Assembly: GCF_041081105.1 (NCBI RefSeq)
Contig: NZ_CP163528.1
Span: 4,898,001 to 4,962,000, forward strand
Direction: 5' to 3'
Source of the DNA: Promicromonospora sp. Populi
GTDB lineage: Bacteria > Actinomycetota > Actinomycetes > Actinomycetales > Cellulomonadaceae
DNA length: 64,000 bases
The notes under the pieces were generated by a model. It did no database searches. It was not told where the DNA came from and was given only the letters and a program-made list of their open reading frames with translations. The translations under genes were made by a program, and so were the position numbers. Of the stretch, positions 19,646 through 29,521 are shown piece by piece. The stretch's first letter is position 1. Each line of letters opens with the position of its first letter.

Positions 19646-20728
19646 ATGCATGAACCAGATCGTCACGGTGACCTGCTCACCGCACCCGCCGCCGAGTCCG
19701 CGCCGCCGATCGCGCCGTCTGAGAGGCCCGCGCGCCGTCGCCCCAGGGGCTTTGTCGCCGCGGTGATCGCCGGCGCTCTGGTGCTCGTCGCAGCCAGCGG
19801 TGCCATGGCCCTTCTCGGGTACCGGACGTCGCTCGACGAGAACATCGAGCGCATCGAGGACCCGTTCGCCGGCATCGATCCCGCGACGCGGCCCACCCCG
19901 CCGCCCGCGGCGGGTCCCGACGCGCCGGTGAACATCCTGATGCTCGGTTCCGACAGCCGGATCTCGGCCGGCGACCCCGAGGCGTGGGAGTTCGGTGCCC
20001 AGCGCACCGACGCGATCCTGCTGCTGCACCTGTCCGCCGACCGGCAGTCCGCGGCGGCGATCTCCATCCCGCGCGACTCCTGGGTGCCCATTCCGGGCTA
20101 CGGCGAGGCGAAGGTCAACGCGGCGTTCTCCTACGGCGGCCCCAGCCTCATGATCGAGACGGTCGAGAACCTGACGGGGGTACGCATCGACCACTTCGCG
20201 GTGGCCGACTTCGAGTCCTTCACGACGCTCACCGACACCCTCGGTGGGGTCGAGATCACCGTGCCCGACGGCGCCGGCGGCTCCGTGGAGCAGAGGATGA
20301 CCGGCGAGGAGGCGCTCGAGTTCACGCGCGAGCGGTACAACCTGGCGAACGGCGACTTCGGTCGTGTGCAGCGGCAGCAGGCCTGGATGCGGGCCATCGC
20401 CGTGCAGGTCACCGAGGACCGGACCGACGTGGTGAAGATGTCCCGCTTCCTCGGGGCCCTCACCAGGTCCGTATCGGTCGACGAGGGCCTGACCATCGAC
20501 AAGATGCAGGACCTGGTGCTCAGCTCCCGGGAGATCTCGACGGGCGACATCGCCTTCATGACTGCCCCCTACTCGGGCACGGGTCGCAGCGCGGACGGGC
20601 AGTCGATAGTCGTGCTGGACCGTGCGGTGTTCGACCCGCTCATGGAGGCCGTGGCCGCCGACGAGGTGCCGGACTTCCTGGCCGCCACACCGGAGGGCAT
20701 CGACCGGCTGCCGGCCGTGGTGCAGTAG
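19646..20728 (+). CDS. LCP family glycopolymer-peptidoglycan ligase (copy 1)
   Basis: A 360-aa LytR-CpsA-Psr protein. A basic, Pro-rich cytoplasmic tail (1-36) precedes one membrane helix (about 37-59). An extracellular LCP domain from about residue 92 to the end includes [42 protein letters not shown] and [10 protein letters not shown]. Such enzymes move lipid-linked glycopolymers onto peptidoglycan. It is a close paralogue of the LCP protein at 45296-46366, and both end in LPAVVQ. Its place at this end of the locus suggests it anchors the glycan made here. Confidence 0.92.
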   Translation: MHEPDRHGDLLTAPAAESAPPIAPSERPARRRPRGFVAAVIAGALVLVAASGAMALLGYRTSLDENIERIEDPFAGIDPATRPTPPPAAGPDAPVNILMLGSDSRISAGDPEAWEFGAQRTDAILLLHLSADRQSAAAISIPRDSWVPIPGYGEAKVNAAFSYGGPSLMIETVENLTGVRIDHFAVADFESFTTLTDTLGGVEITVPDGAGGSVEQRMTGEEALEFTRERYNLANGDFGRVQRQQAWMRAIAVQVTEDRTDVVKMSRFLGALTRSVSVDEGLTIDKMQDLVLSSREISTGDIAFMTAPYSGTGRSADGQSIVVLDRAVFDPLMEAVAADEVPDFLAATPEGIDRLPAVVQ

Positions 20729-20764
20729 CGCCGTCGCGCACTACCGCCGTCGTGCAGGCACCGG

Positions 20765-23188
20765 TCAGGCGGTCTCGAGGACCGTGGCGAAGGTCTGCCC
20801 GCGCGCGTCCGACAGGTCGACGCGTAGCGTCGAGCCCGCGTCGCCAGGCTCGACCTGGATCCGCGGGTCCGCACTGACCACCTGACCGATGCGGTCGTCG
20901 AGCCCGATCCGGACCGTGCCCCGCACGGTCTGGCTCGGGTCGCTGATCGCCACCGAGAGCCTGCTTCCGTCCCGCACGGCCAGCACCGAGACCCTGGTGC
21001 GGGCCGTGATGCCGGCGACCGACTGCTCCTCGGTGGACCAGAAGCTGGCCCCGACCGTGTCTCCCCGGCGGACGGCCTGCAGCCCGGGTGTGTTGGAAAG
21101 GACCGTCACGGGCGGGTTCGCCGCGTAGTCGCGGACGGTCTCGGGTGACGCGCCGGGCAGCAGGACGTAGGCGTATCGATCGCCCCGCGGCCCGCGCCCG
21201 TGGTCGATGCGGAGCGCCAGGTAGTCGTGCTGGATCTCGTCGGCGAAGTCGAAGGCCGGGCTGTGGTTGATGTCGGACCACCGCCCGGTCCGCGACTCCC
21301 GCGACGCTGAGACGCGTGCGTCCGCCAGGAAGACGTAGCCGATGTCGGACCCTTCGACGGGCCCCGTCAGGTGCGCCCAGCCCGGGTGATCGAAGGACCT
21401 GGCCATCGGCCCGGTCCCGAGGTCGGTCCCGTCGACGACGAACGGCTGGGTTGCGTCCGCGGAGAGCTTGCGGTTCTCGACGACGGTCTCGACGGCGCTG
21501 CCGGCCGGCCCCGTGATACCCGCGCCGAGCGCCACTATCTCGTCCCCGAGCAGGAACCAGGACTTCCGGCCCGTCACGGTGTCGGGTGCGCGGACGGGAG
21601 TGCGGAACGCCATGGTGGCGAGCCCCGCCTGACCGAGCGAGACGCCGCCGGCCAGCGCCCCCGGGCCGAGCACGTCTGCGTTGCTCCCGTCCGGAGGAGC
21701 GCCTGTGGGCACCGTCGTGCCAGGGATGCGAGTGGCGTCCACCGTGGGCCAGAAGCCGTCGTCGAACTGGGCGAGGTCGTCGTCGTACAGGTATGTCGCG
21801 CCGCTGCCGGTCCACCAACCGTGCTGGTTCTCGCCGTTGATCGCCTCGTAGGTGGCGATCCGGGAGGACGACATGGCGATCGCGAACGTGAAGCCCGGGC
21901 GCCGGTGCACCACCCGATCCATCGCTGCGTACACCCTGGTCCCCTCTGCGGGGGGCGCGGCCGGTACGTCGGAGCCCAGCAGGCGATGGGCGGCAGCGAC
22001 GGCGGGCACGTTGTCCGTGCCGAGGAACGGGGTGAGCGTGTCCTGCTCGATCGCGTGGCGCGTGACACCCGCCAGGACGTCGCGTCGTTCCGGCGGGGCC
22101 AGCTCGGCGAGCGTGAGGAGCGCGCTCATCGCGATCTGGCCGGCATTGTGGTCGGTGGCCAGGCGGGAGATCTCGCGGCCGCGCACCGGACTGAGCAGAG
22201 CCCCCTTGTGCAGCCACGGCGCCACGCCGTCGATCGCGAAGTCCACGAGCAGGTCGAGCTGCGCGTCGTCGGCCTGCCAGGAGGAACCCTGCAGCAGCTC
22301 GACGAGCCGGACCGAGCTGCCGAGGAACGCGACCCCGTAGCCACCGGTGTACGGATGGCGCCGGTGCTGGACGAACGAGCCGTCGGAGTAGATGCCGTCG
22401 CCTGACGTCACGGTGTGGAGCGCGCGCTGCAGACCTGCCCGGGCGGCGTCCAGCTTGGCGCCGTCATCCAGGAGGATGGCGCGCTCGGCAACTACCCGAG
22501 ACGTCCAGACCAGGTTGGCTCCCGTCATCGAAGGCTCCGGTGTGAACGAGTCGACGGGCGCCAGGTACCGCTCAAGACCGTCGTCCGCCAGCTCGTCACG
22601 CAGCAGCAGGCAGATGGAGGTCAGTGAGAGCGGGACGCTGATCTCCCGGTCGAACCAGGGCTCACCCTGTGCGGTCGCGGGGTCGGCATAACGCTCGTGG
22701 AGGACGTCGAGACCGTCGACGAGGCTGGTCAGCACGTCGGGATCGTGATGCAGCGTGGCCCCGACCGTCCCGTAGGCCAGCGCGATGGAACCGAGGCGGT
22801 CCGCCGTGTGGCGCAGCGACACGGCGCGTGCGCGCCCCGCGCCGTCTAGCGGGAGGTCCGGCCAGACACTCGTTCGGTCTCCGCGCGGAGCCATGTCGGC
22901 CAGGGCGTTCCGGGCTGCGGTTTCGACGTTCTCGACCGCTCGGGCGATCTCGGGCACCGACAGGTCTACGCCGCCGCCGGTGAGCTGGGTGTACCAGCGG
23001 CTGCGCAGGCGGGCGTACGGGGTAGCCGGAGTGGTCTCGTCGTCCGGGCTCGGGGTGTCGGGCGCGTTCTGGCGCAGAGCCGCGACGCCGATACCGGCAC
23101 CGGCGACGGCGAGGCCGCTCACGAGCAGCAGCTGCCGGCGGCCGAGGATCAGGCGGCGGCGCGGCCGTTCGTCGTCGGTGGGGGTCAT
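20765..23188 (-). CDS. Polysaccharide lyase family 8 protein with Tat-type signal
   Basis: An 807-aa protein (ATG 23188; an in-frame TTG is one codon upstream). A twin-arginine leader RRQLLLVSG starts at 17, followed by a hydrophobic stretch and a Pro/Thr linker. The rest resembles PL8 lyases (hyaluronate, chondroitin AC, xanthan). Asn225 in TGANLVW, His275 in SFVQH and Tyr284 in PYTGGYG have the same 50- and 9-residue spacing as the catalytic Asn, His and Tyr of pneumococcal hyaluronate lyase. NGENQHGWWTGSG and WPTVDATRIPGTT are also family-typical. PL8 enzymes cleave uronic-acid-containing glycans by beta-elimination. Its location among uronate-polymer genes suggests a role in trimming or releasing the glycan, or in using a related one. 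Confidence 0.87.
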   Translation of the reverse strand: MTPTDDERPRRRLILGRRQLLLVSGLAVAGAGIGVAALRQNAPDTPSPDDETTPATPYARLRSRWYTQLTGGGVDLSVPEIARAVENVETAARNALADMAPRGDRTSVWPDLPLDGAGRARAVSLRHTADRLGSIALAYGTVGATLHHDPDVLTSLVDGLDVLHERYADPATAQGEPWFDREISVPLSLTSICLLLRDELADDGLERYLAPVDSFTPEPSMTGANLVWTSRVVAERAILLDDGAKLDAARAGLQRALHTVTSGDGIYSDGSFVQHRRHPYTGGYGVAFLGSSVRLVELLQGSSWQADDAQLDLLVDFAIDGVAPWLHKGALLSPVRGREISRLATDHNAGQIAMSALLTLAELAPPERRDVLAGVTRHAIEQDTLTPFLGTDNVPAVAAAHRLLGSDVPAAPPAEGTRVYAAMDRVVHRRPGFTFAIAMSSSRIATYEAINGENQHGWWTGSGATYLYDDDLAQFDDGFWPTVDATRIPGTTVPTGAPPDGSNADVLGPGALAGGVSLGQAGLATMAFRTPVRAPDTVTGRKSWFLLGDEIVALGAGITGPAGSAVETVVENRKLSADATQPFVVDGTDLGTGPMARSFDHPGWAHLTGPVEGSDIGYVFLADARVSASRESRTGRWSDINHSPAFDFADEIQHDYLALRIDHGRGPRGDRYAYVLLPGASPETVRDYAANPPVTVLSNTPGLQAVRRGDTVGASFWSTEEQSVAGITARTRVSVLAVRDGSRLSVAISDPSQTVRGTVRIGLDDRIGQVVSADPRIQVEPGDAGSTLRVDLSDARGQTFATVLETA

Positions 23189-23414
23189 CAAGGTGCGAGG
23201 CTACCCGGGGCTTGACCGGAGTAGTCGGCTATTCCGATTGAATTGGTATTGTTAATTGTTTGTTGGATTGGCCGCTTTTCGCCCACTTTGCTATTTCAGG
23301 CGGCTCCCAGCCAGTACCATGGGCCGACCGATGACGCATCTCGGGCCCCCGAAATTGGACTGTTCCACGGAAGGTCGGGGGGCGATCTAACTTCTGACCA
23401 GGGGACATAGCTAC
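23189..23414. other. AT-rich divergent promoter region
   Basis: This 226-nt gap separates the leftward PL8 gene from the rightward glycosyltransferase gene. About 23225-23300 is conspicuously AT-rich for this genome, with runs such as TTGGTATTGTTAATTG. It probably contains both promoters, but I cannot fix -35/-10 pairs with confidence. No JUMPstart/ops element is seen. Confidence 0.45.
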
Positions 23415-25328
23415 GTGATCGACCGTGTCGAGGGCCGGGTGCGTGCGCTACGCCGAGCCCTCTGGCACATCCGGCACGGCGGTGTGGACCAGCTCCGGAC
23501 GCACCTGCGCCGGGAACGCGCGGGGCTAGCCCCGCGGCCGGGAACGGCCCGCGTCACGCGCCAGGGCCTGACGTTCGACCCGTGGCCGGCGCTCCCGGCG
23601 TCGGCGTCGGCGGACGACCCTGCCGGGCGACGCGCCCTGCGCGTCGGTGTGATCCTCGACGACTTCTCCCGGATGGCGTTCGCCCCCGAGTGGGACCAGG
23701 TCCTGCTGTCGCCGACGAGCTGGCGCGCAGACGTGGACGCGGGGCTGGACCTGCTGTTCGTCGAGTCGGCGTGGCACGGCAATCGCGACGGGTGGCAGTA
23801 CCACCTCACCGGCCCGACGGCGCCCCGCCCCGCCCTTGTGCAGCTCGTCGAGGCGTGCCGCGCCGCGGGGGTGCCGACGGTCTTCTGGAACAAGGAGGAC
23901 CCGGTCCACTTCGAGGACTTCCTCGACTCGGCCCGGCTGTTCGACCGCGTGTACACGACCGACGTGGGCCGGGTGCCGGCCTACGTCGAGGCGCTCGGCC
24001 ACGACCGTGTGGGTGTGCTCGAGTTCGCGGCGCAGCCGGCGATCCACAACCCGGTACGGCTCCACGGCGAGGGTCCGCACCGCGACGTGGCGTTCGCCGG
24101 GATGTACTTCGCGCACAAGTACCCGGAGCGGCGCGCGCAGATGGACCTGCTGCTCGGCGGCGCGCTCGATGCGTCGGCGAGGATGGAGCACGGCCTCGAG
24201 ATCTTCTCCCGGTTCCGCGGCGCGGACGAGAAGTACCAGTTCCCGCCGCCGCTGGACCAGCGGGTGGTCGGGTCGCTCGACTACGACCGGATGCTCACCG
24301 CGTACCGCGACTACCGGGTCTTCCTGAACGTGAACTCGGTGGTGGACTCCCCGAGCATGTGCGCGCGGCGGATCTTCGAGATCACCGCGAGCGGCACGCC
24401 GGTCGTCTCCACGCCGAGCGCCGCCGTGGGGGAGTACTTCCCGGCCGACGAGGTCTTTGTGGTCGCCGACCGGGACTCGGCGGCCGCCACCGTGCGGGCG
24501 CTGGTGCGGTCCCCGGAGCTGCGCGATCGTGCGGTGCACAAGGGGCAGCGCCGCATCTGGCGTGAGCACACCTACTCGGCCCGTGCGCGGAAGGTGTTGC
24601 ACTCGGTGGGCCTGGCCGAGTCCCCGGCGGTCCCGCGACCGACCGTGACGGCCCTGGTCTCGACCAACCGGCCGCACCAGCTTGACCACGTGCTCGGGCA
24701 GCTCGGCGCGCAGGACGGCGTGGACCTGCAGGTCGCGCTGCTGACGCACGGGTTCGAGCCCGACGCGGCCGACATCGAGGCGCGCGCGAAGGATGCGGGC
24801 GTCCAGGACCTGGTCCTGCGCTCCGCCGGGGCGGAGGTCCCGCTGGGCGACTGCCTCAACCTCCTGCTCGACGCCGCGGACGGCGACGTGGTCGCCAAGA
24901 TCGACGACGACGACCTGTACGGCCCGCAGTACCTGTCCGACCAGCTCTACGCGCTGGCCTACTCGGGCGCCGACGTGGTGGGCAAGCAGGCGCACTACAT
25001 GTACCTCGCCGGCCAGGACCTGACGATGCTCAGGTTCGCCGACCGCGAGCACCGGTACACCGACCGGGTCATGGGCCCAACGATTGTCGCGCGCCGGGCG
25101 TTGGCCTCAGATGTGCGGTTCTCCGCGGTGTCGCGCGGCGAGGACACGAGGTTCCTGGCGGACGTCGTGGCGGCCGGCGGGGTCGTGTACTCGGCCGACC
25201 GATTCAACTTCGTCCAGGTGCGTGGTGCCGCCGGGGTGCGGCACTCCTGGGACGTGTCAGATGCCGAGCTGCTCGCGAGCGGCACGGTCAAGATCTACGG
25301 ACGTGCGGCTGCGCACGTCATGTTCTGA
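23415..25328 (+). CDS. Two-domain glycosyltransferase (CgeB-like GT-B plus GT2-like domain)
   Basis: A 637-aa cytoplasmic protein. Residues about 75-395 resemble CgeB-type glycosyltransferases: VFWNKEDPVHFEDF, VAFAGMYFAHKYPERR, LNVNSVVDSPSMCARRIFE and EITASGTPVVST. Residues about 410-637 are GT2-like, with VTALVSTNRPHQL and the acidic KIDDDDLYG for nucleotide-sugar metal binding. The GTG start follows a GGGGAC element. The wecC homologue follows 7 nt later, so it heads an operon of assembly genes. Donor and acceptor cannot be read from sequence. Confidence 0.83.
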   Translation: MIDRVEGRVRALRRALWHIRHGGVDQLRTHLRRERAGLAPRPGTARVTRQGLTFDPWPALPASASADDPAGRRALRVGVILDDFSRMAFAPEWDQVLLSPTSWRADVDAGLDLLFVESAWHGNRDGWQYHLTGPTAPRPALVQLVEACRAAGVPTVFWNKEDPVHFEDFLDSARLFDRVYTTDVGRVPAYVEALGHDRVGVLEFAAQPAIHNPVRLHGEGPHRDVAFAGMYFAHKYPERRAQMDLLLGGALDASARMEHGLEIFSRFRGADEKYQFPPPLDQRVVGSLDYDRMLTAYRDYRVFLNVNSVVDSPSMCARRIFEITASGTPVVSTPSAAVGEYFPADEVFVVADRDSAAATVRALVRSPELRDRAVHKGQRRIWREHTYSARARKVLHSVGLAESPAVPRPTVTALVSTNRPHQLDHVLGQLGAQDGVDLQVALLTHGFEPDAADIEARAKDAGVQDLVLRSAGAEVPLGDCLNLLLDAADGDVVAKIDDDDLYGPQYLSDQLYALAYSGADVVGKQAHYMYLAGQDLTMLRFADREHRYTDRVMGPTIVARRALASDVRFSAVSRGEDTRFLADVVAAGGVVYSADRFNFVQVRGAAGVRHSWDVSDAELLASGTVKIYGRAAAHVMF

Positions 25329-25335
25329 GGCGCAC

Positions 25336-26589
25336 ATGGGAATCAGCACGGTCGCCGTGATCGGCCTGGGCTACATCGGGCTCCCCACGGCCGCGATCCT
25401 CGCGGACAGCGGTCTCAGCGTGCTCGGCATCGACATCAACCTCGACACCGTGGACGCCGTGAACCGCGGCGAGGTGCCCTTTGTGGAGCCGGACCTCGCC
25501 GGGTACGTCAAGGGCGCGGTCTCCGCCGGGCGGCTCCGGGCGGCTGCGTCGCCCGAGCCGGCCGACGCGTTCATCGTCGCCGTTCCGACGCCGATCGAGG
25601 CCGAGCACGAGCCCGACCTGAGCTACATCGAGGCTGCCGCCAGGGCGCTCGCGCCGAAGCTGGCCGGCGGGGAGCTCGTCATCCTCGAGTCGACGTCGCC
25701 TCCCGGCGCGACCCGGAAGATGGCCGCCTGGATCCTCGACGAGCGGCCCGACCTGAGCCTCGACGGCGCCGACGACAAGCCGGTGATCCACGTGGCGCAC
25801 TGCCCGGAACGGGTGCTGCCCGGGCAGGTCATGGTCGAGCTGGTGACCAACGACCGGATAGTCGGCGGCCTGACGCCGGAGGCCGCCGAGCGGGCCCGCG
25901 ACCTGTACCAGGTGTTCTGCCAGGGCGAGATCCTGCTCACCGACTCCGTCACCGCCGAGACGGCGAAGCTCGTGGAGAACTCGTTCCGCGACGTCAACAT
26001 CGCGTTCGCCAACGAGCTCTCCATGATCGCCGACCGGATCGGCATCGACGTGTGGGAGCTCATCCGCCTGGCGAACCGCCACCCGCGTGTGAACATCCTG
26101 CAGCCCGGCCCGGGCGTGGGCGGGCACTGCATAGCGGTGGACCCGTGGTTCATCGTCGACGCCGCACCCGAGGAGGCGCGCCTCATCCGGACGGCGCGCG
26201 AGGTGAACGACGCCAAGCCCCGTTGGGTGCTGCACAAGGTGCTCGACGCCGTGGCCGGGTCGGTGTCGCCGGTGATCGCCGCCTACGGCCTGGCGTTCAA
26301 GCCGAACATCGACGACCTGCGCGAATCACCGGCGGTCGAGATCGTGCGGGAGCTGGCGGTGACGTTCCCGCACGCGGAGGTGCTCGTGGTGGAGCCGCAC
26401 GTGCGGGCGCTCCCGGACCAGCTCGCCGGGTTCGGCAACGTGCGGCTGGTCGATGCCGCCGAGGCGCTCGATCGGGGAGATGTCCAGGTGCTGCTGGTGG
26501 ACCACACGGCGTTCCGCAGCCTGGTGCGGGAGCTCGTGGCCCAGCAGCTGATCGATACGCGCGGGATGACGTCGGCCCAGCGTGCCTGA
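25336..26589 (+). CDS. wecC: UDP-N-acetyl-D-mannosaminuronate dehydrogenase
   Basis: A 417-aa UDP-sugar dehydrogenase that oxidises UDP-ManNAc to UDP-ManNAcA. GLGYIG is at 10-15, ESTSPPGAT near 118-126, Lys211 in ETAKLVENSFRDVNIAFANE, and the catalytic Cys265 in GPGVGGHCIAVDPWF. The run around residues 235-270 is nearly the same as E. coli WecC as I remember it, which favours ManNAcA over other uronates. The partner epimerase WecB is at 38872-40083. It differs clearly from the ugd product at 14895, so the locus makes at least two uronic acid donors. Confidence 0.9.
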   Translation: MGISTVAVIGLGYIGLPTAAILADSGLSVLGIDINLDTVDAVNRGEVPFVEPDLAGYVKGAVSAGRLRAAASPEPADAFIVAVPTPIEAEHEPDLSYIEAAARALAPKLAGGELVILESTSPPGATRKMAAWILDERPDLSLDGADDKPVIHVAHCPERVLPGQVMVELVTNDRIVGGLTPEAAERARDLYQVFCQGEILLTDSVTAETAKLVENSFRDVNIAFANELSMIADRIGIDVWELIRLANRHPRVNILQPGPGVGGHCIAVDPWFIVDAAPEEARLIRTAREVNDAKPRWVLHKVLDAVAGSVSPVIAAYGLAFKPNIDDLRESPAVEIVRELAVTFPHAEVLVVEPHVRALPDQLAGFGNVRLVDAAEALDRGDVQVLLVDHTAFRSLVRELVAQQLIDTRGMTSAQRA

Positions 26590-26653
26590 CGAGGACGCGG
26601 CCAGAGGCCGCCTGGAACACGAGCTGGAACACGAGGGGAAGCAGGGGAACTTG

Positions 26654-29521
26654 ATGGGGACTCCCGGAGCACGGGTCGAGCAGACACCGCTCCTGTCGGT
26701 AGTGGTGCCGGTCTACGGGGTGGAGAGATACCTCGACGACTGCTTGAACAGCATCCTCGGCCAGGGCGTCCCGCAGGAGATCATCGTCGTCGTCGACGGG
26801 TCGCCAGACCGTTCGGTAGTCATCGCGCGGGAGTTCGCGGCTGCGTACGACGAGGTCCGCGTGGTGGAGAATCCCGTCAACGTGGGGCTGGGCGCCGCGC
26901 GCAACATCGGCCTCGGCCACGCGCGGGGAACGTACGTGACCTTCCCGGACAGCGACGACATCGTCGCGCCGGGGGCGTACGCGGCGCTGGTCGCCTCGCT
27001 CGAGCGGTCCGGCTCGGACTTCGCTACCGCCTACGCGGACGAGTTCGGCACGTCGTCGGGCAGACACCGGTACTGGACCACGCGGCCGGCCGTGTACGAC
27101 ACGGGCGCGGAGGGCGTGACCCTGGCCGACTTCCCGGAGCTGGTCTACGACCACACCGCCTGGACCAAGGTGTTCCGACGCGAGTTCCTGGTGCACCAGG
27201 ACATCCGGTGGCCCGAGGCCACCAAGTGCGAGGACGTCGTGCCGTCGATGCGTGCCTATGCCAGCGCGGCGGCCTTCGACGTCGTGCCCCAGTGCCTGTA
27301 TCTGTACCGACGCCGGCCGGGGTCCATCACCACCGGGCTCGCCTCGACCCGGACCATCCTGGAGTGGGCGGTCCAGGTCCGGGAAGCTCTGCGTGTGCTC
27401 AAGGGCGCGGACGTGCCGGAAGCGGTCCAGCTCTTCGTGGAGAAGGTGCTGCGCTACGAGGTCGCCTCCCGGATCAAGCCGTTGAGCGTGGCCGATGGCG
27501 AGACGCGTGCGACCGTCGCGTCCTTCGTGGCGGAGCTGCTGGAGGCGAGCGACGCCGCGACCCTGCGCAGGGTGCAGCCGGCGACCGTTACGGCGGCCCT
27601 GGAGCTGCTGGGCCGGACCGAGCCCGAGACCCCGAGCCCGGCTCCGGCGGCGCACGGGGCTCCAACGGCAAACGCGGGGCCGATGATCTCGGTGGTCCTG
27701 CCCACGTTCGACGTCGGCCCGTGGATCGACGCGTGCATCGGTTCCGTGCTGGCGCAGACGATGGGTGACCTCGAGCTGATCGTCGTGGACGATCACTCGA
27801 CGGACGGCACCTGGGAGAAGGTCCTCGACTGGGCGCGCCGGGACACCCGGGTGGTAGCGGTGCGCAACCCCGGCAGCGGAGGCGCGCAGGCCAGGAACGC
27901 CGGGCTCGAGCTGGCCGCCGGCCGGTACGTCATCTTCTGCGACGGCGACGACCTCGTGCCGCGCCACGCCTACCGCTCGCTGCTGGACCTGGCGGAGCAC
28001 AGCGGGGCCGACGTGACCGTGGGCGGCTTCCAGCGGGTCTGGACCTCGACGACCTGGAGCGACCCCGGGATGTACGGGCTGGACCGCCGGCTCGAGCGGA
28101 CGACCCTCGACCTCAACCCCCGCCTGATCCGGAACCGGACGTGCTGGAACAGGCTCATCCGCCGGGAGTTCTGGGCCGAGCACAAGCTGCACTTCCCGAC
28201 CACACCCCGTGGCAACGACATGCTCCCCATGACCGCCGCGATGCTGTTCGCGCAGAGCATCGCCGTGACGCCCGAGGTGGTCTATCACTACCGCGCGCGC
28301 CCCGGTGGGAGCTCGATGACGGCGCGCCTCGGCGACGTGCGGTCGCTGATCGGCTACTTCGTGCAGGAACGTCTCTGTGCGGTGCTGGTGGCGGACGACG
28401 ACAGGAGCATGCTCGCCCGCGAGTACTGGCACGCGGCGCTCGGCTCCGACGCCTGGGCGACGCTCGGGAAGCTGCTGCGGGACGGGCTGGACGATCTCGG
28501 CAAGGAGGACCGTGCCGCGGTGTCGGACGCCGTGGCCGGACTCGTCCTGATGGCGCCCTTCGACGCGCTGGAGCGGATCGGCGCGCGGCGCGCTCTGGTC
28601 TTCCACCTGGCCGCGCACGGTCACCTCGACCTGGCGCGGATCGTCTGGGAACGCGAGGTCGGCAAGCGACCCGCTGGTGCGCCGGACACGATCTCGGCGC
28701 TCGCCGAGGCCCTCTCGACCGCCATGGCCAACGGGATCGACCGGCGCCTGGTCGGGCGGATCTGGCGGGACGAGGTCATGCGCCCGTTCATCGACGCCGC
28801 CCATGCCTGGGACGACGAGCTCGCCGAGCGGCTGATGGTGTTCGCGAGCAGGGTCGATCCCGTGGTTCCGCTGCGGTCGACGGCCGCCCCGGCGACGCGA
28901 GAGGTGCGCGTCGCGGAGGCGCTGCTGCACGGCGAGGTGAAGGACGTCTGGCGCGAGGCCCAGCGCAACCCTTACAAGTACCGGCCGAAGTTCGCCGCCA
29001 CCGTCGCGGGGCTGCGGGGCCGGGTGCTGCACCTGAGGGGCGACGGGCCGGTTCGCCCGGGGGTGCGGGTGCTCCGGCTGGAGGCGCTCGGCTCCGAGGG
29101 CAAGCGGCGGGACGTGCACCGGCAGCGGCTCTTCGGCCAGGTATCGGTGACCGAGGCGGGCTGGTTCGTCGACGCGGATCTCGCGGCCCTGGAGCCCGGT
29201 TACGACTGGCGGCTTCGAGTGGTCGTCGAGGATGCGTTCGGCGAGCTCGAGCTGCCGGTCCGCATCCAGTGGCCGGGCCGTACCTCGTCGCTGAGCGTGG
29301 TCCGGCCCATGCGGATCGCGGGTGACCAGGAGCTCGGGCTGCGCACCTTTGCTTCCGGACCGGCACGGGTCGCGACGGCGGTCCGCTGGCGCAGCGTCCG
29401 GGTCGGCCGCCGCGCCAAGCAGCTGCGCGTCTATCGCGCCGTCGAGTGGCGCATCCTGCGCGCCCGCAAGATCCGCCAGAAGGCTGCCCTGCAGAACGCG
29501 TCCCGGAGAGACAATGCCTGA
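26654..29521 (+). CDS. Tandem family 2 glycosyltransferase
   Basis: A 955-aa protein with two GT-A domains. The first starts LLSVVVPVYGVERYL near residue 13 and has GLGAARNIGL and FPDSDD. The second starts ISVVLPTFDVGPW near 348, with LIVVDDHSTDGTW, GGAQARNAGL and FCDGDD. A C-terminal 350 residues are partly helical, then beta-rich, and unassigned. ATG 26654 is preferred because AGGGGAA lies 7-8 nt upstream; GTG 26582, overlapping the wecC stop, would add 24 residues. Its stop overlaps the pyruvyl-transferase ATG by 8 nt. Two catalytic domains suggest addition of two sugars or chain polymerisation. Confidence 0.87.
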   Translation: MGTPGARVEQTPLLSVVVPVYGVERYLDDCLNSILGQGVPQEIIVVVDGSPDRSVVIAREFAAAYDEVRVVENPVNVGLGAARNIGLGHARGTYVTFPDSDDIVAPGAYAALVASLERSGSDFATAYADEFGTSSGRHRYWTTRPAVYDTGAEGVTLADFPELVYDHTAWTKVFRREFLVHQDIRWPEATKCEDVVPSMRAYASAAAFDVVPQCLYLYRRRPGSITTGLASTRTILEWAVQVREALRVLKGADVPEAVQLFVEKVLRYEVASRIKPLSVADGETRATVASFVAELLEASDAATLRRVQPATVTAALELLGRTEPETPSPAPAAHGAPTANAGPMISVVLPTFDVGPWIDACIGSVLAQTMGDLELIVVDDHSTDGTWEKVLDWARRDTRVVAVRNPGSGGAQARNAGLELAAGRYVIFCDGDDLVPRHAYRSLLDLAEHSGADVTVGGFQRVWTSTTWSDPGMYGLDRRLERTTLDLNPRLIRNRTCWNRLIRREFWAEHKLHFPTTPRGNDMLPMTAAMLFAQSIAVTPEVVYHYRARPGGSSMTARLGDVRSLIGYFVQERLCAVLVADDDRSMLAREYWHAALGSDAWATLGKLLRDGLDDLGKEDRAAVSDAVAGLVLMAPFDALERIGARRALVFHLAAHGHLDLARIVWEREVGKRPAGAPDTISALAEALSTAMANGIDRRLVGRIWRDEVMRPFIDAAHAWDDELAERLMVFASRVDPVVPLRSTAAPATREVRVAEALLHGEVKDVWREAQRNPYKYRPKFAATVAGLRGRVLHLRGDGPVRPGVRVLRLEALGSEGKRRDVHRQRLFGQVSVTEAGWFVDADLAALEPGYDWRLRVVVEDAFGELELPVRIQWPGRTSSLSVVRPMRIAGDQELGLRTFASGPARVATAVRWRSVRVGRRAKQLRVYRAVEWRILRARKIRQKAALQNASRRDNA

